This document shows, one piece after another, positions 9,384-19,026 of a stretch of DNA of 64,000 nucleotides (positions are counted from its first letter, which is position 1; each line of letters begins with the position of its first letter). The notes under the pieces are model-generated. The model saw only the letters and a program-made list of their open reading frames with translations, was not told the DNA's origin and searched no databases. The position numbers and the translations under genes are program-made. This DNA comes from Abyssicoccus albus. GTDB lineage: Bacteria > Bacillota > Bacilli > Staphylococcales > Abyssicoccaceae. The stretch lies in the NCBI RefSeq assembly GCF_003815035.1, contig NZ_RKRK01000003.1, forward strand, positions 186,001-250,000. The letters are read 5' to 3'.

Positions 9384-9743
9384 ATGTTACGCGTTATCAT
9401 GGTATTGTTTACGTTAATGCAAATCTTATTTATGATTAGTTACGTCACGAATAACGGCATTATCTTTTTCAGTATTTATTTCTGGATTATGCTGTCAATC
9501 ATCTCTATTGGAATTAGTTTAATTAATATCTACTCTAAGACGAACCAATCATACATAAAGTATAGAAGACCATTTTCATACGTATTGTTAATTACAACAA
9601 TCATAACAATCATCTATATCATACTCATTATCGTGATGCATCCTCGTTTATATTTGTTAATCCAGCAATTTTTGACTGATACTTTTAATATACAGTTTGA
9701 TTTTATTCATGTATTAAACTTTAAAAATTATCCCGGTACTTAA
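9384..9743 (+). CDS. Small membrane protein, unknown
   Basis: 119 residues with three strongly hydrophobic segments (about 3-25, 29-50 and 66-88), then a short hydrophilic tail. AAGGAGG lies 8 nt before the ATG, only 10 nt after the tetR stop, so the two are co-transcribed. No domain recognised. Confidence 0.65.
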   Translation: MLRVIMVLFTLMQILFMISYVTNNGIIFFSIYFWIMLSIISIGISLINIYSKTNQSYIKYRRPFSYVLLITTIITIIYIILIIVMHPRLYLLIQQFLTDTFNIQFDFIHVLNFKNYPGT

Positions 9744-9750
9744 TATCATA

Positions 9751-9797
9751 AAAGGTCTAACCTACATCATGAACACTGTGAGGTTAGACCTTTTTCT
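9751..9797. terminator. Bidirectional terminator before femX
   Basis: A 13-bp stem AAAGGTCTAACCT / AGGTTAGACCTTT followed by TTTTC, between convergent genes. Confidence 0.85.
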
Positions 9798-9798
9798 T

Positions 9799-11046
9799 TT
9801 ATTTATTTTTTCTCTTATTTAATTTTTTCTTCGTGTTACGATACACTTCTATGCCTTTATCGAACAAAGCATATTGAATCGGCTTTAAGACGTAGTCAAA
9901 CTCTCCGACTTTCTCACTTAGTTCTGTGCCCCATACTTTCTTAAACTGATACAAGCCATGTTGTGGATCATCTTCATCTAAATCAATACTGACACCACCG
10001 AAATCATATTGTGTCGCACCTTGCGATTTAGCATACTCCATTAAAGTTACTTGCATCAAGTGGTTTGGTAAGTATTCACGATAACTATTAGATGAACCAC
10101 TGTATAAATAATAAGCTTTATGGCCGTTTAATCCGAGCATCGCGCCGGATAAATGAACGCCGTTTGGATGCTCTTGTTTTAGTTCTAGCATATCTTGTTG
10201 TTGCTTCGATAATTTCGGCAGACGATTATCTATCTCTTTCAGTTTTCCTTTAGATTTTTTATTACTCTTTTCTTTTAAAGCTTCTTTCTCTTCGTTCAAT
10301 GCATTAATTTCCTTCTCAATCTCTTGTAAAGAATGATCAGGGTCTAATTTTACAAAGAATACTTCCATATGTCCGCCTGGATTCATGCAGTCATAAATCG
10401 TCTCAAAGTAAGATAAACTTCGAGTTAAGAACACATTGCGTTCTCCTGTTTCTTTCATCAGCTCATAAAACTTCGGCAAATCTTCACGTGTTCCTTTATA
10501 CGCAATTGTCCCCTTCTTTAAACTACGGCGAACATTACTTCGATTGCCTGACTCAAATGATTGAATCACTTCATCCATCGAAGGGGATATATCAGTGACC
10601 ATCGTCATTCTCGGTTGAATATAACGTGCATCCAATCCGTTAAACAAACCTTTATGTTTAAATCCAATACTTTCTAAAGCATTGATCAAATTAGGATGCT
10701 CTTTCAACTCAATATCCGGGTCAATTTTGATGCAATATGCATGCTCTGCTTTACTCACTTTAATTGCTTCATCTAATAACGCTTTAATGACGTATGTTTG
10801 GTGATAATTCGCAACAAAGCCGCGTGAAATATAAGCTAAAGTATATTTAGTTCTTTTAATTTTTTTAAATAATATTTGGCCGACACCGAGCACTTGTCCA
10901 TCATCTGCAACAGCAATTCGTTTCGCATACCATCCTGTTAATTCTTTCGTTTTTGCCCAATCAGACAACTGCAATAAATCACCATTCTCATGATTGATTA
11001 CAAATTCATCGTGCTCTTGATTTGTTAAGCTTACGCCTTTAATCAT
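9799..11046 (-). CDS. femX: FemX (FmhB), adds the first glycine of the interpeptide bridge
   Basis: 415 residues, close to the 421 of S. aureus FmhB. The enzyme uses glycyl-tRNA to attach the first glycine to the lysine of lipid II and is essential in S. aureus. Recognisable FemABX segments are NHENGDLLQLSDWAKTK, YTLAYISRGFV, FKHKGLFNGLDARYIQPRMT, the coiled-coil helical arm (about residues 235-300), and HGLYQFKKVWGTELSEKVGEFDYVL. The ATG at 11046 is preferred over the TTG just upstream. The position next to an AcrB-like gene matches the fmhB neighbourhood of S. aureus. Confidence 0.93.
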   Translation of the reverse strand: MIKGVSLTNQEHDEFVINHENGDLLQLSDWAKTKELTGWYAKRIAVADDGQVLGVGQILFKKIKRTKYTLAYISRGFVANYHQTYVIKALLDEAIKVSKAEHAYCIKIDPDIELKEHPNLINALESIGFKHKGLFNGLDARYIQPRMTMVTDISPSMDEVIQSFESGNRSNVRRSLKKGTIAYKGTREDLPKFYELMKETGERNVFLTRSLSYFETIYDCMNPGGHMEVFFVKLDPDHSLQEIEKEINALNEEKEALKEKSNKKSKGKLKEIDNRLPKLSKQQQDMLELKQEHPNGVHLSGAMLGLNGHKAYYLYSGSSNSYREYLPNHLMQVTLMEYAKSQGATQYDFGGVSIDLDEDDPQHGLYQFKKVWGTELSEKVGEFDYVLKPIQYALFDKGIEVYRNTKKKLNKRKNK

Positions 11047-11241
11047 CAATATCCATTCCTTTCATCACTCATCAGCTCATTTACTATTATAAATTAATAC
11101 ACCCATCGGTGCAAAACATCTCAAATTGATAGAATTGTCATATAACTTTTACATTCATTTAATATTGGTTTGGTATATTTATTCGTGCAATGCAAGTCGT
11201 TCATGTATTGTTATTTAATCTATACTATAGGAGGTATTCCA

Positions 11242-13227
11242 TTGAATATTTTACATATTATTCGTAACCTGGCCCTGTGCTTAATCATGCTCACAACGGT
11301 ATTCCCTATCACGTCTAGTGCAAATGATGTGAGTCAAGACTTGATCATTAGCGAATACATTGAAGGGTCTAGTTATAACAAAGCAATTGAATTATACAAC
11401 CCAACATCAACACCGATCGACTTAAGCAGCTATACACTTGTTTCGTTTGTTAACGGTGCAAATCTCGAACAAGGGACTAAAGGTTCAGTTCAATTAGAAG
11501 GAACACTTGAACCAAATGATGTGTATGTCATTGCTCATCAAAGTGCATCTGATGCAATTCTTCAACATGCAGATTTGACAGGTGGTTCAACGGCATTTAA
11601 CTTCAATGGTGATGATACACTTGTCCTATTTAAAAACTTAAACAAAGATACTTATGAAGGTACCGTTGTCGATTCAATTGGACAACTTGGTTTTGATCCA
11701 GGAAGTGCTTTCGGCCAAGATGTTCGTACACAAGATACGACGTTAATCCGTAGTCATTTGACACCGGATAAAAATCCTGAAGACAACTACGATCCAAGTG
11801 CATATTTTACAGCATTACCGAAAGACACATTTGATCATATCGGGTCATTCCAATCAGATGTCACTGCTCCTGAACCTGAACAACCACAATCTGAATATAC
11901 AGTGACTGTATCAAAAGTAACAGATGGTGATACGATTAAAATCGAGCCCGCAATTTTAGGCAGTAATACGATTCGTATGACAAATATGGATACACCTGAA
12001 ACATATCATTTAGGTGCCTATGATGCAGAGCTCATTGACTCAAACCATGATCACTCTCAAAAATATCACGGTGATCTTGCAACGAAAGCATTAAGCGAAA
12101 TGATTAGCGTCGGTGATACGGTAACGATTAAAGTTAACGTTGATAAACCTACAGATGATTATGGACGTATTTTAGGTCAAGTATATGATGGTAATACAAA
12201 CATTAATTTAGAAATGGTGAAACAAGGTTATGCGGTATCGTACTTCATATATCCAGTAGGCGATATGAATGTATATCATCAGTTCCAAGATGCTGTTAAA
12301 TATGCTAAAGATCAACAATTAGGTATTTGGCAGACAGAACATACATTAATGGAATTGCCATTTGTATTTAGAGCGCGCTCTCAAGGTAAAGGATTACAAC
12401 GTTATGTTGGAAATTCTGACACTAAGGAATATTATTTACCAGAAAATTATCAAGACATATCGGTAGAACACCGTATTTTCTTCACTGAAGAACAAGCAAA
12501 AGCGAATGGTTACACACTGGCAGAAGGTCAAGATGCACCGACTGAGCCGACTGAACCAGAACAATACAAACAAGTGACGATTGACAAAGCGCGAACAGCA
12601 GCTCAAAATACACCGGTCATCGTTGAAGGTATCGTCACATACATCGATGGTAAAAATGCATACATTGAAGATGGTACTGGTGGTATTGTCGTGCGCAGTG
12701 AGAACACGTCATTTAATATTGGAGAACAGATTACTGCTCAAGGTAAAACATCTTCTTACTTCGGTTTAAGTCAAATCGTAACAGAAGATATTACTCAATC
12801 AGGTGCAATGAATGAAGTGATTGCTAAAGAGATTGATTTAAGTGAAGCAAACGAAACGCATGAAGGACAATACGTTGCATTAACAAATGTTACAGTTCAA
12901 AGCGTCAATGAATATAATGAGTTTTTAGTAAAGGATGAAGCAGGTCATACAGTGTTAATTAAAGGTCAATCACAAAACGACTTAGAAGTCGGTCAGACTT
13001 ACGCTAAAATCACTGGGCCGTTATCTTATAGTTACTCTAACTACAAAGTATTGTTAGATGATGCACAACAACATGTAGAAGAGCCAACGACTGAGGAACC
13101 TACTGTAGAATCTCCTTCTAAAGAAAAACCAAATAAAGGGAAGGCTAAAGGAAAGAATAAACAGAAAAAATCACATCCAAAGTTTGATACACACCCAAGT
13201 AAAGTTAAAAACCCACATGCAGCATAA
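11242..13227 (+). CDS. Secreted nuclease: LTD, thermonuclease and OB-fold domains
   Basis: I start at the TTG at 11242 because AGGAGG sits 7 nt upstream and the product then opens with a signal peptide that ends after SSA (residue 27). The 661-residue protein has a lamin-tail (LTD) domain (about 30-180), a thermonuclease (SNase) domain (about 218-370), a YhcR-type OB-fold (about 441-610) and a lysine-rich disordered tail. The SNase active site appears intact: GDT, the IRM arginine, MDTPET and the DDYGR arginine. It probably degrades extracellular nucleic acid. No LPxTG sorting signal is present, so it is released or held by its basic tail. Confidence 0.85.
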   Translation: MNILHIIRNLALCLIMLTTVFPITSSANDVSQDLIISEYIEGSSYNKAIELYNPTSTPIDLSSYTLVSFVNGANLEQGTKGSVQLEGTLEPNDVYVIAHQSASDAILQHADLTGGSTAFNFNGDDTLVLFKNLNKDTYEGTVVDSIGQLGFDPGSAFGQDVRTQDTTLIRSHLTPDKNPEDNYDPSAYFTALPKDTFDHIGSFQSDVTAPEPEQPQSEYTVTVSKVTDGDTIKIEPAILGSNTIRMTNMDTPETYHLGAYDAELIDSNHDHSQKYHGDLATKALSEMISVGDTVTIKVNVDKPTDDYGRILGQVYDGNTNINLEMVKQGYAVSYFIYPVGDMNVYHQFQDAVKYAKDQQLGIWQTEHTLMELPFVFRARSQGKGLQRYVGNSDTKEYYLPENYQDISVEHRIFFTEEQAKANGYTLAEGQDAPTEPTEPEQYKQVTIDKARTAAQNTPVIVEGIVTYIDGKNAYIEDGTGGIVVRSENTSFNIGEQITAQGKTSSYFGLSQIVTEDITQSGAMNEVIAKEIDLSEANETHEGQYVALTNVTVQSVNEYNEFLVKDEAGHTVLIKGQSQNDLEVGQTYAKITGPLSYSYSNYKVLLDDAQQHVEEPTTEEPTVESPSKEKPNKGKAKGKNKQKKSHPKFDTHPSKVKNPHAA

Positions 13228-13233
13228 TAGAAG

Positions 13234-13333
13234 ACGTGCGCGCAAAACAAATTTGCGCGCACGTATGACCGTTTTTCCACATATTTTCGCCGGTACTTGC
13301 GCGCAGATTCATTTTGCGCGCAAGTACCGGCGA
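13234..13333. repeat. Palindrome pair of family 2 (GCGCGC), 61-bp pitch
   Basis: Two palindromes share the core TGCGCGCAAA / TTTGCGCGCA. The first spans about 13234-13264. The second (13288-13332) extends its arms to CGCCGGTACTTGCGCGCA and ends in ATATTTTT. The TGCGCGC motifs start at 13237 and 13298, 61 bp apart, the same pitch as the other arrays. It lies between convergent genes, so it probably also terminates both. Confidence 0.85.
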
Positions 13334-13338
13334 TATTT

Positions 13339-13887
13339 TTATGCTTCTCCTGCTTTTGCTTGTTCCATTGCTTTCAAATATCCTTCTTTACGTTGGGCAC
13401 CTACTACAGCATATTGGTCATCAATGACAACGACTGGAATTTGTTCGACTTCATCTTTAACCGCTTCTTGATGAATTGTAAGTACCTTATCTTTCATTTC
13501 ATCCGTCATCACTTCATCAGATGTCACATTATACTTCTCCCATAACGGTTTTAACGTCTTCTCATCGAGCTTTTGTTGTTCTTCGAAGACGAGTTCATAT
13601 GCATCTTTAATAAAGTTTAATTGGTCCGCTTCATTGATAGCATGTAAAGTTTGATGTGCTAAAAACGTATTGAACTTGACGGGTTTCTTAGGCTTAATTC
13701 GTACATTAAAAGATTCTTTGTACTTATGAACATCACCCATTAATTTTTTAGACGTCGGATCTGCAAGGACGAAAGAATGAAATGATAAATTAACTTCCTC
13801 ATCGAATGATTCAACCGCTTCTTCTAATTGACTTAATCCCATATAACAAAACGGGCATTTAAAATCTAAATAATATATGATATCCAT
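13339..13887 (-). CDS. DsbA-family thioredoxin-fold protein (FrnE-like)
   Basis: 182 residues with the redox motif CPFC at positions 11-14 (MDIIYYLDFKCPFCYMG), a helical insertion, and the cis-proline segment EQIPVVVIDD. No signal peptide, so a cytosolic FrnE/HCCA-isomerase-like oxidoreductase. These are disulfide-exchange proteins; the exact substrate is unknown. It is 13 nt downstream of the GTPase gene on the same strand. Confidence 0.8.
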   Translation of the reverse strand: MDIIYYLDFKCPFCYMGLSQLEEAVESFDEEVNLSFHSFVLADPTSKKLMGDVHKYKESFNVRIKPKKPVKFNTFLAHQTLHAINEADQLNFIKDAYELVFEEQQKLDEKTLKPLWEKYNVTSDEVMTDEMKDKVLTIHQEAVKDEVEQIPVVVIDDQYAVVGAQRKEGYLKAMEQAKAGEA

Positions 13888-13900
13888 TGTTTAACTCCTT

Positions 13901-14911
13901 TTAATTCGTATGATTTGAGATTTCTTTTTTTGTTAGGTGTTCAGCATCTCCAACGTAAGCGAGGATACTGCGAATAATCGTAACGACATCTTTAACGCCT
14001 GCTTCGGTCAAAATCGTCGCCATAAAAAATATCGGTTTTAATTTTTTCAGTTTCAGTATCGGGGTGATGAATTTCAACAATTGATTTAAGTTAAACATTG
14101 ACTTAGTTTGTTCTGCTTTTTGTTTGAAAGTGTTAATCCGTTCATCAATCGAGGTGATTTTATTATCATTTTGCTTTAAATGATAATGTTTTAAAATCGA
14201 CTGTTCAATATTCTCATACTTACGACTCATAATAATATCTTTAAAACTTGGTGCAAATATTTTAGGAATCAGCGTGTTCGTCTTGTATGTGATAAATTGA
14301 TTGATCATTTCATCATCATTCATGAGTTGGCGAACTTTCTCTTCTTTTTCAGCAATATCTTCACGGAGCGTTTCCTTCAACTGATCGATACCTTCATTTG
14401 TTAAAACACTCGTGTAAATATAAGACATTGGTGGTTGGATATATTTTTTGAACTGTTGTTCAAGTTCTAAATCTTTTTCTCGCTCCATTTGAGCTCTTGA
14501 TTGTTGCCCTGATACATCAGTTAAGCTATCAACCTTGTTAAATACGAAGATGATTCTCACATCTTTTTTTGCTAAATATTCAATCACTTTCATATCAACA
14601 TTTTTAATTTTACTTGAGAAAATATACAACACTCGATCAAGCTTAAGCGTATCGATATACCGTTTGTACTTCTTCAAGTTATGATGCGTCGTACCAACAC
14701 CCGGGAAGTCAATTAATTCCGCTCTATTTTCATAATCGTATGCATCAATTTGCATCGTCGCATCGGTTTGTGATGATACATACGCATCCTTATTATTCGT
14801 TAGCAAGTTAATCAATGAACTTTTGCCTGCATCCGCTTGACCTAACACACCATATTTCAATTTAACTTTATTGATTACGTAATCATTGAATTCATTTATC
14901 AATTTATCCAT
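13901..14911 (-). CDS. GTPase with hydrophobic C terminus, linked to a cation antiporter
   Basis: 336 residues. The G1 loop GQADAGKSS is at 24-32, G3 is DFPGVG and G4 is NKVD, as in TrmE/Era-type GTPases. The remainder is helical and ends in a hydrophobic stretch (about residues 270-325) that could touch the membrane. I use the ATG at 14911, preceded by GAGGGG. It overlaps the antiporter stop by 8 nt (ATGGATAA), a sign of translational coupling. The function is unknown. The gene order suggests it acts with, or regulates, the antiporter. Confidence 0.75.
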   Translation of the reverse strand: MDKLINEFNDYVINKVKLKYGVLGQADAGKSSLINLLTNNKDAYVSSQTDATMQIDAYDYENRAELIDFPGVGTTHHNLKKYKRYIDTLKLDRVLYIFSSKIKNVDMKVIEYLAKKDVRIIFVFNKVDSLTDVSGQQSRAQMEREKDLELEQQFKKYIQPPMSYIYTSVLTNEGIDQLKETLREDIAEKEEKVRQLMNDDEMINQFITYKTNTLIPKIFAPSFKDIIMSRKYENIEQSILKHYHLKQNDNKITSIDERINTFKQKAEQTKSMFNLNQLLKFITPILKLKKLKPIFFMATILTEAGVKDVVTIIRSILAYVGDAEHLTKKEISNHTN

Positions 14912-16748
14912 TGAGCGACCCCTCACCCTCAATATCTATCATTTGTGATTGTGTGTTTTCGTTTGACTTTAAAAAGACGAGCATGTCACCTTTTTCCGTT
15001 TTAATCGTTCTATTTGTTGTCATCATTGAGATTTCTTTACTTTCTTTATGGATAATAAATAATAGTGTACCATCTAAATCATCATGAACTGATAGTTTCC
15101 TTGACCCTGATGAAACTTCCCCTACAATTTCATGACCGTGCTTAATTTTATAGATTAAATCTTCAAATACCGCACTCTCTTTAAATAACAAATGAGATTT
15201 CATAAATTCAGGAATCGTTTCATCTTTATATGTCTCATCTAAGTAGACAGGTAGTAAAAATGTATTGTTCGTTCCAAATTGTTTAGACAACGTTTCATAA
15301 GACAATAGATTGAAAACGAATGAGTCAGTCATACATAACACTTTACTATATTCTGTTAAATCCATCTCTAACCTTTTTTCTTCAGTTAAAATTTGACCAT
15401 GATGGACTTCTATTCCATTCTCTTCAAATATTGACAATCGTTTAGCATTATTGTCCACAACCATTACTGGGATGTTTTGTTGTTTACAGAATGATGCGAA
15501 TTGATACGTAAACTTATTCGCACCAATAATCAGCAATCCTTCAGATTTCTCGTGAGCAAGCCCAAGCATTTTTGCGAGTGGTGATAATGTAAAGCCGTGT
15601 GCACACACTGTAATAAAGACGAGTGCAAACGTAATAGCTGGAATCAGTTCGGCATCTTCAAATCCTCTAGTCTTCATGATTGAAGCAAAATAACTCGATA
15701 CCGTGAGTGCGACAATACCTCTTGGTGCAATCCACCCAAGTAATGCGCGTTCCTTGAATGAAAGTTCTGTATTAATCGTCGCAATAACAATGGACAACGG
15801 TCTGACGATGAACAACATTGCAAGGACAAATAATATAATCTCAATTGAAAAGACTTCCATTATCGTTTCACGTTTTAACGATGCAGTGATCAGGATAAAG
15901 ACTGTTGACGTTAAAATCATCGACATATTTTCGGCGAAATGGTCAACATCTCTCATCGTCGAGATGAAATGTTTTGACTTCGCGAGGATGACGCCAAGTA
16001 CAGTAACACATAGCATTCCTGTTTCATGCATGACTTGTTCGCTGAGTGCAAATGAAAGTAATACCATTGCAAAAATGACAGGTGTCGTCATATATTCTGG
16101 AATGTATTGTTTCTTCACAACATAACTTAAAAATATACCAACGATTACACCGATAATCGCTGCTACGATTGCTCCAACAAAGAACATTGCTAAATCGGTT
16201 AAATTTCCGTTATGATCTTGCATCACGACAACAATTTCGAATGCAAATAATGCAACAAGAGGACCAATCGGATCGACGATGATCCCTTCCCATTTCAAAA
16301 TTGCCGCCGTTCTAGGCTTCAATTTCGCTTGTCGTAATAACGGGATAATGACGGTTGGTCCTGTCACGATAAAGATTCCACCAATGACAAAAGATACCCC
16401 TAAACTTAGTCCCGCAATATAATGTGCAGCTAGACTTCCTAAAATCCAGGCAATAAATGCACCAACCGTAATAATTCGCCAAACTGACTTCGTCACACCA
16501 TTAATTTCTTTGATATTCAAACTGTTACTACCTTCGAATAGTACGAGTGCTACCGCCATTGCAATAATCGGTTTATAGAACTCTCCAAGTGCTTCTTGCG
16601 GTGATACAATATTTAATCCCGGTCCTATAAGTAATCCCACTAAAGACATAATGACAATTGTAGGCCAGGAAATTCTCCACGCAAGCCATTGCGAGAATAT
16701 CCCAAGCCCTATAATAACAGCAGCGCCAAGCAATATCGTTTCTTTCAT
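14904..16748 (-). CDS. CPA1-family cation/proton antiporter with RCK-like C domain
   Basis: 614 residues. About 12 membrane helices cover residues 1-390, with CPA1 landmarks such as ALVLFEGSNSLN, TGPTVIIPLL, EGIIVDPIGPLVAL and APRGIVALTVSSYFASI. Residues about 400-520 form a Rossmann-like TrkA-N domain (LLIIGANKFTYQFASFC; VMVVDNN), then a TrkA-C-like tail. Such RCK domains usually gate transport by nucleotide binding. It exchanges Na+ or K+ for protons; which ion cannot be told. Confidence 0.85.
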   Translation of the reverse strand: MKETILLGAAVIIGLGIFSQWLAWRISWPTIVIMSLVGLLIGPGLNIVSPQEALGEFYKPIIAMAVALVLFEGSNSLNIKEINGVTKSVWRIITVGAFIAWILGSLAAHYIAGLSLGVSFVIGGIFIVTGPTVIIPLLRQAKLKPRTAAILKWEGIIVDPIGPLVALFAFEIVVVMQDHNGNLTDLAMFFVGAIVAAIIGVIVGIFLSYVVKKQYIPEYMTTPVIFAMVLLSFALSEQVMHETGMLCVTVLGVILAKSKHFISTMRDVDHFAENMSMILTSTVFILITASLKRETIMEVFSIEIILFVLAMLFIVRPLSIVIATINTELSFKERALLGWIAPRGIVALTVSSYFASIMKTRGFEDAELIPAITFALVFITVCAHGFTLSPLAKMLGLAHEKSEGLLIIGANKFTYQFASFCKQQNIPVMVVDNNAKRLSIFEENGIEVHHGQILTEEKRLEMDLTEYSKVLCMTDSFVFNLLSYETLSKQFGTNNTFLLPVYLDETYKDETIPEFMKSHLLFKESAVFEDLIYKIKHGHEIVGEVSSGSRKLSVHDDLDGTLLFIIHKESKEISMMTTNRTIKTEKGDMLVFLKSNENTQSQMIDIEGEGSLNG

Positions 16749-16774
16749 AGTTTAACTCCTTTATCTTTTAGCTT

Positions 16775-17626
16775 TTATGTCATTTCATCTAGCGTCTTAT
16801 TACCAAGTGTATAGCTGACTAAAAAGCCAATAGTAAATGTGAACACAGTGATAATCCATACAATGATTGAGCTAGGTAACCCAGGAAATACGTTGAACAA
16901 AGAGCCAATGACAAGGCCAATAATTAACGAATATGTTAAATATGTGAAATGCGTTAACATATAATTAATTAATTTACTGGATACGATAAATCCAGTCATG
17001 ACTCCAAGTCCTACAGCAATAATTACGGGTAATAAGGCAAAGTTAAATGATACAACTTCACTAACCGAATAAATCACGATGCCATAAAACCCTAGCAACA
17101 ATAAGACGAATGACCCGCTAATACCAGGTAATAACATCGCACTCGATGCTAAAATTCCTGCAATATATAATTGGATTAACATCGGTGTTGTCAGTTCAAC
17201 TGAGCTCACATCCGTTTTTTCCATTTGATTTAAACTCATCCATAACAATAACAAGACGCCTATAATAATGACAATATAATGTATCAGTTTAAAGTTTTCT
17301 TTAGGTTTAGATAGTCGCAACAAGAACGGAATAATCCCTGCAATTAAACCTAAAAAGAAAAATTGCGTCGGTATGACATGGTATTCGAGTAAATAACTAA
17401 TCAATTTACTTAACGTACCAATCGCCAATATAATTCCAATACCGAGAGGCAATAGAAATAGAAAATTCTTTTTGAAGTGTTTTGAAAACAAACCGCTAAT
17501 CGCTTGAATAAAGTCATCATAAATACCAAGCAATAATGCAATCGTTCCTCCACTGACACCTGGAATTAGGTCACTAATCCCCATAGCATATCCACGTAAT
17601 ATATTAATCCACTGTATCTGTTTCAT
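16775..17626 (-). CDS. popT: DUF368 polyprenyl-phosphate transporter PopT
   Basis: 283 residues, about eight helices, with the two repeated DUF368 signatures RGYAMGISDLIPGVSGGTIA near the N terminus and ASSAMLLPGISGSFVLLLLG near residue 165. DUF368 proteins of S. aureus were described as PopT, which recycles undecaprenyl phosphate across the membrane for wall synthesis. It is 26 nt upstream of the antiporter on the same strand. Confidence 0.8.
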   Translation of the reverse strand: MKQIQWINILRGYAMGISDLIPGVSGGTIALLLGIYDDFIQAISGLFSKHFKKNFLFLLPLGIGIILAIGTLSKLISYLLEYHVIPTQFFFLGLIAGIIPFLLRLSKPKENFKLIHYIVIIIGVLLLLWMSLNQMEKTDVSSVELTTPMLIQLYIAGILASSAMLLPGISGSFVLLLLGFYGIVIYSVSEVVSFNFALLPVIIAVGLGVMTGFIVSSKLINYMLTHFTYLTYSLIIGLVIGSLFNVFPGLPSSIIVWIITVFTFTIGFLVSYTLGNKTLDEMT

Positions 17627-17762
17627 AAGTTCACAAATCCTTTTATCATATCATTTTAGTCATATAACTTTATGATACATTAATATTTGTTATTTTTATA
17701 CTAATTTAGTACTATTAATTTAGCTAATATATAGCATCTAATATAGAAGGAGTGCGGCAAGA

Positions 17763-18626
17763 ATGACAAACATTGCATGGATTACAGACTCAACATGTGC
17801 ATTAACAGAAGACTATATTAAAGTACATGACATTAAAGTCGCGCCATTGAAGTTAATTCTAGATGACAAAGAATATAAAGAAATGGATGAGTTGAGTTAC
17901 GAGGAGTTCTATAAGTTATTTGACCATAATAACCAGAATGCAACAACGAGCCAGCCACCAATTGGTGAATTCGTTGAAATATATGAAGACATTCGCGATA
18001 ATAGCGACTATGAAGTTGCGATAGCAATTCACGCTTCAAGTAAATTGACTGGAACGTATCAATCATCTCTAGCAGCAAGTGATCAAACAGGATTCAAAAC
18101 ATACGTGATTGATTCTAAAGTCGGATCATATCCACTCTCTAAAATGATTGAAGCAGGCATTGAAATGGCTGAACAAGGACATGAAATTGAACGCATTGTT
18201 GAAGTCATTCAAAAGATGGCACATACGTTAGAGATGTATCTGTTACCAGCATCATTAGACCAAGTGAAGAAGAGTGGCCGCTTAACTGGAGCGAAGAGCT
18301 TACTTGCAAGCATCTTGAACTTACAACTTGCGATTGGCTTTGATGATGGTGCGATCGTTCTGAAAGAAAAAGCACGTTCTAAGAAAAAGTTAAAAACTAT
18401 GATGATGAATAAAATGGGTGAATTAATTAATCATGAGCACGTTAAAGAAATCTGCATTATGCATTGTGGTAATTTGGATGCTGTGAAAGAATGGGAAGAA
18501 CGAATTCAATCACAATTCAGCTCAATTCGAATTGTTAATCAATATTTAGCTCCTGTTGCTGGAGTACACACAGGCCTAGGCACAATTAGTATTGGTTGGG
18601 TTCAAGATTTCAAATCGTTCTTATAA
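17763..18626 (+). CDS. DegV-family fatty-acid-binding protein (FakB-like)
   Basis: 287 residues of DegV fold. The opening MTNIAWITDSTCAL, the TSQPPIGEF loop, the SSKLTGTYQSS segment (serine contacts the fatty-acid carboxylate in the family) and the HTGLGTISIGW end are typical. DegV/FakB proteins present fatty acids to FakA kinase so that exogenous acids enter phospholipids. Which acid it binds is not readable. AAGGAGTG precedes the ATG. Confidence 0.88.
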   Translation: MTNIAWITDSTCALTEDYIKVHDIKVAPLKLILDDKEYKEMDELSYEEFYKLFDHNNQNATTSQPPIGEFVEIYEDIRDNSDYEVAIAIHASSKLTGTYQSSLAASDQTGFKTYVIDSKVGSYPLSKMIEAGIEMAEQGHEIERIVEVIQKMAHTLEMYLLPASLDQVKKSGRLTGAKSLLASILNLQLAIGFDDGAIVLKEKARSKKKLKTMMMNKMGELINHEHVKEICIMHCGNLDAVKEWEERIQSQFSSIRIVNQYLAPVAGVHTGLGTISIGWVQDFKSFL

Positions 18627-18630
18627 TATC

Positions 18631-18665
18631 AAAGGGATGTGACTGCGTCACATCCTTTTTTTTGC
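18631..18665. terminator. Intrinsic terminator after degV
   Basis: Stem GGATGTGAC / GTCACATCC with loop TGC, followed by eight T residues. Confidence 0.9.
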
Positions 18666-18711
18666 TTTTTGAAACTGCATATTGTAATGGTACATTAATC
18701 GCAATCTGACA

Positions 18712-19026
18712 CTATCCGTAATACTTGAGACCGACAACACCTAAAATAATGAGCAATAAACTGATTAGCCTTAACGGATGTTTCGACTCATTAAATAATA
18801 CGATACTTGCGAGCACTCCAAAAAATGTACCTAAACCAACCCACACAGCGTATGCAATGCTCAGTTGTAAATATTGAAAGCTAAAATATAAAAATAAAAA
18901 ACTCATAAAAAATCCACCGACAAACAATATAAAATGACGTATCGTATGTTTAGAACTATAAAGACTTAAGCCTATGACTCCGAGGACTTCGAAACATGCA
19001 GCTAACATGACATAAATCCAACCCAT
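18712..19026 (-). CDS. SMR-family efflux subunit, YkkD-like
   Basis: 104 residues, four membrane helices, with the SMR glutamate in helix 1 (AACFEVLGVIGLSLYSS) and AYAVWVGLGTFFG in helix 3. It resembles Bacillus YkkD more than YkkC. The ATG at 19026 follows AAAGGAG, and its A is also the last base of the preceding gene's TAA, so both subunits are translated together. Confidence 0.82.
   Translation of the reverse strand: MGWIYVMLAACFEVLGVIGLSLYSSKHTIRHFILFVGGFFMSFLFLYFSFQYLQLSIAYAVWVGLGTFFGVLASIVLFNESKHPLRLISLLLIILGVVGLKYYG

Noticed and set aside
11170-11241. Longer N terminus of the secreted nuclease
   Set aside because: It would translate through AGGAGG and bury the signal peptide. The TTG at 11242 with proper spacing explains the signal peptide better.
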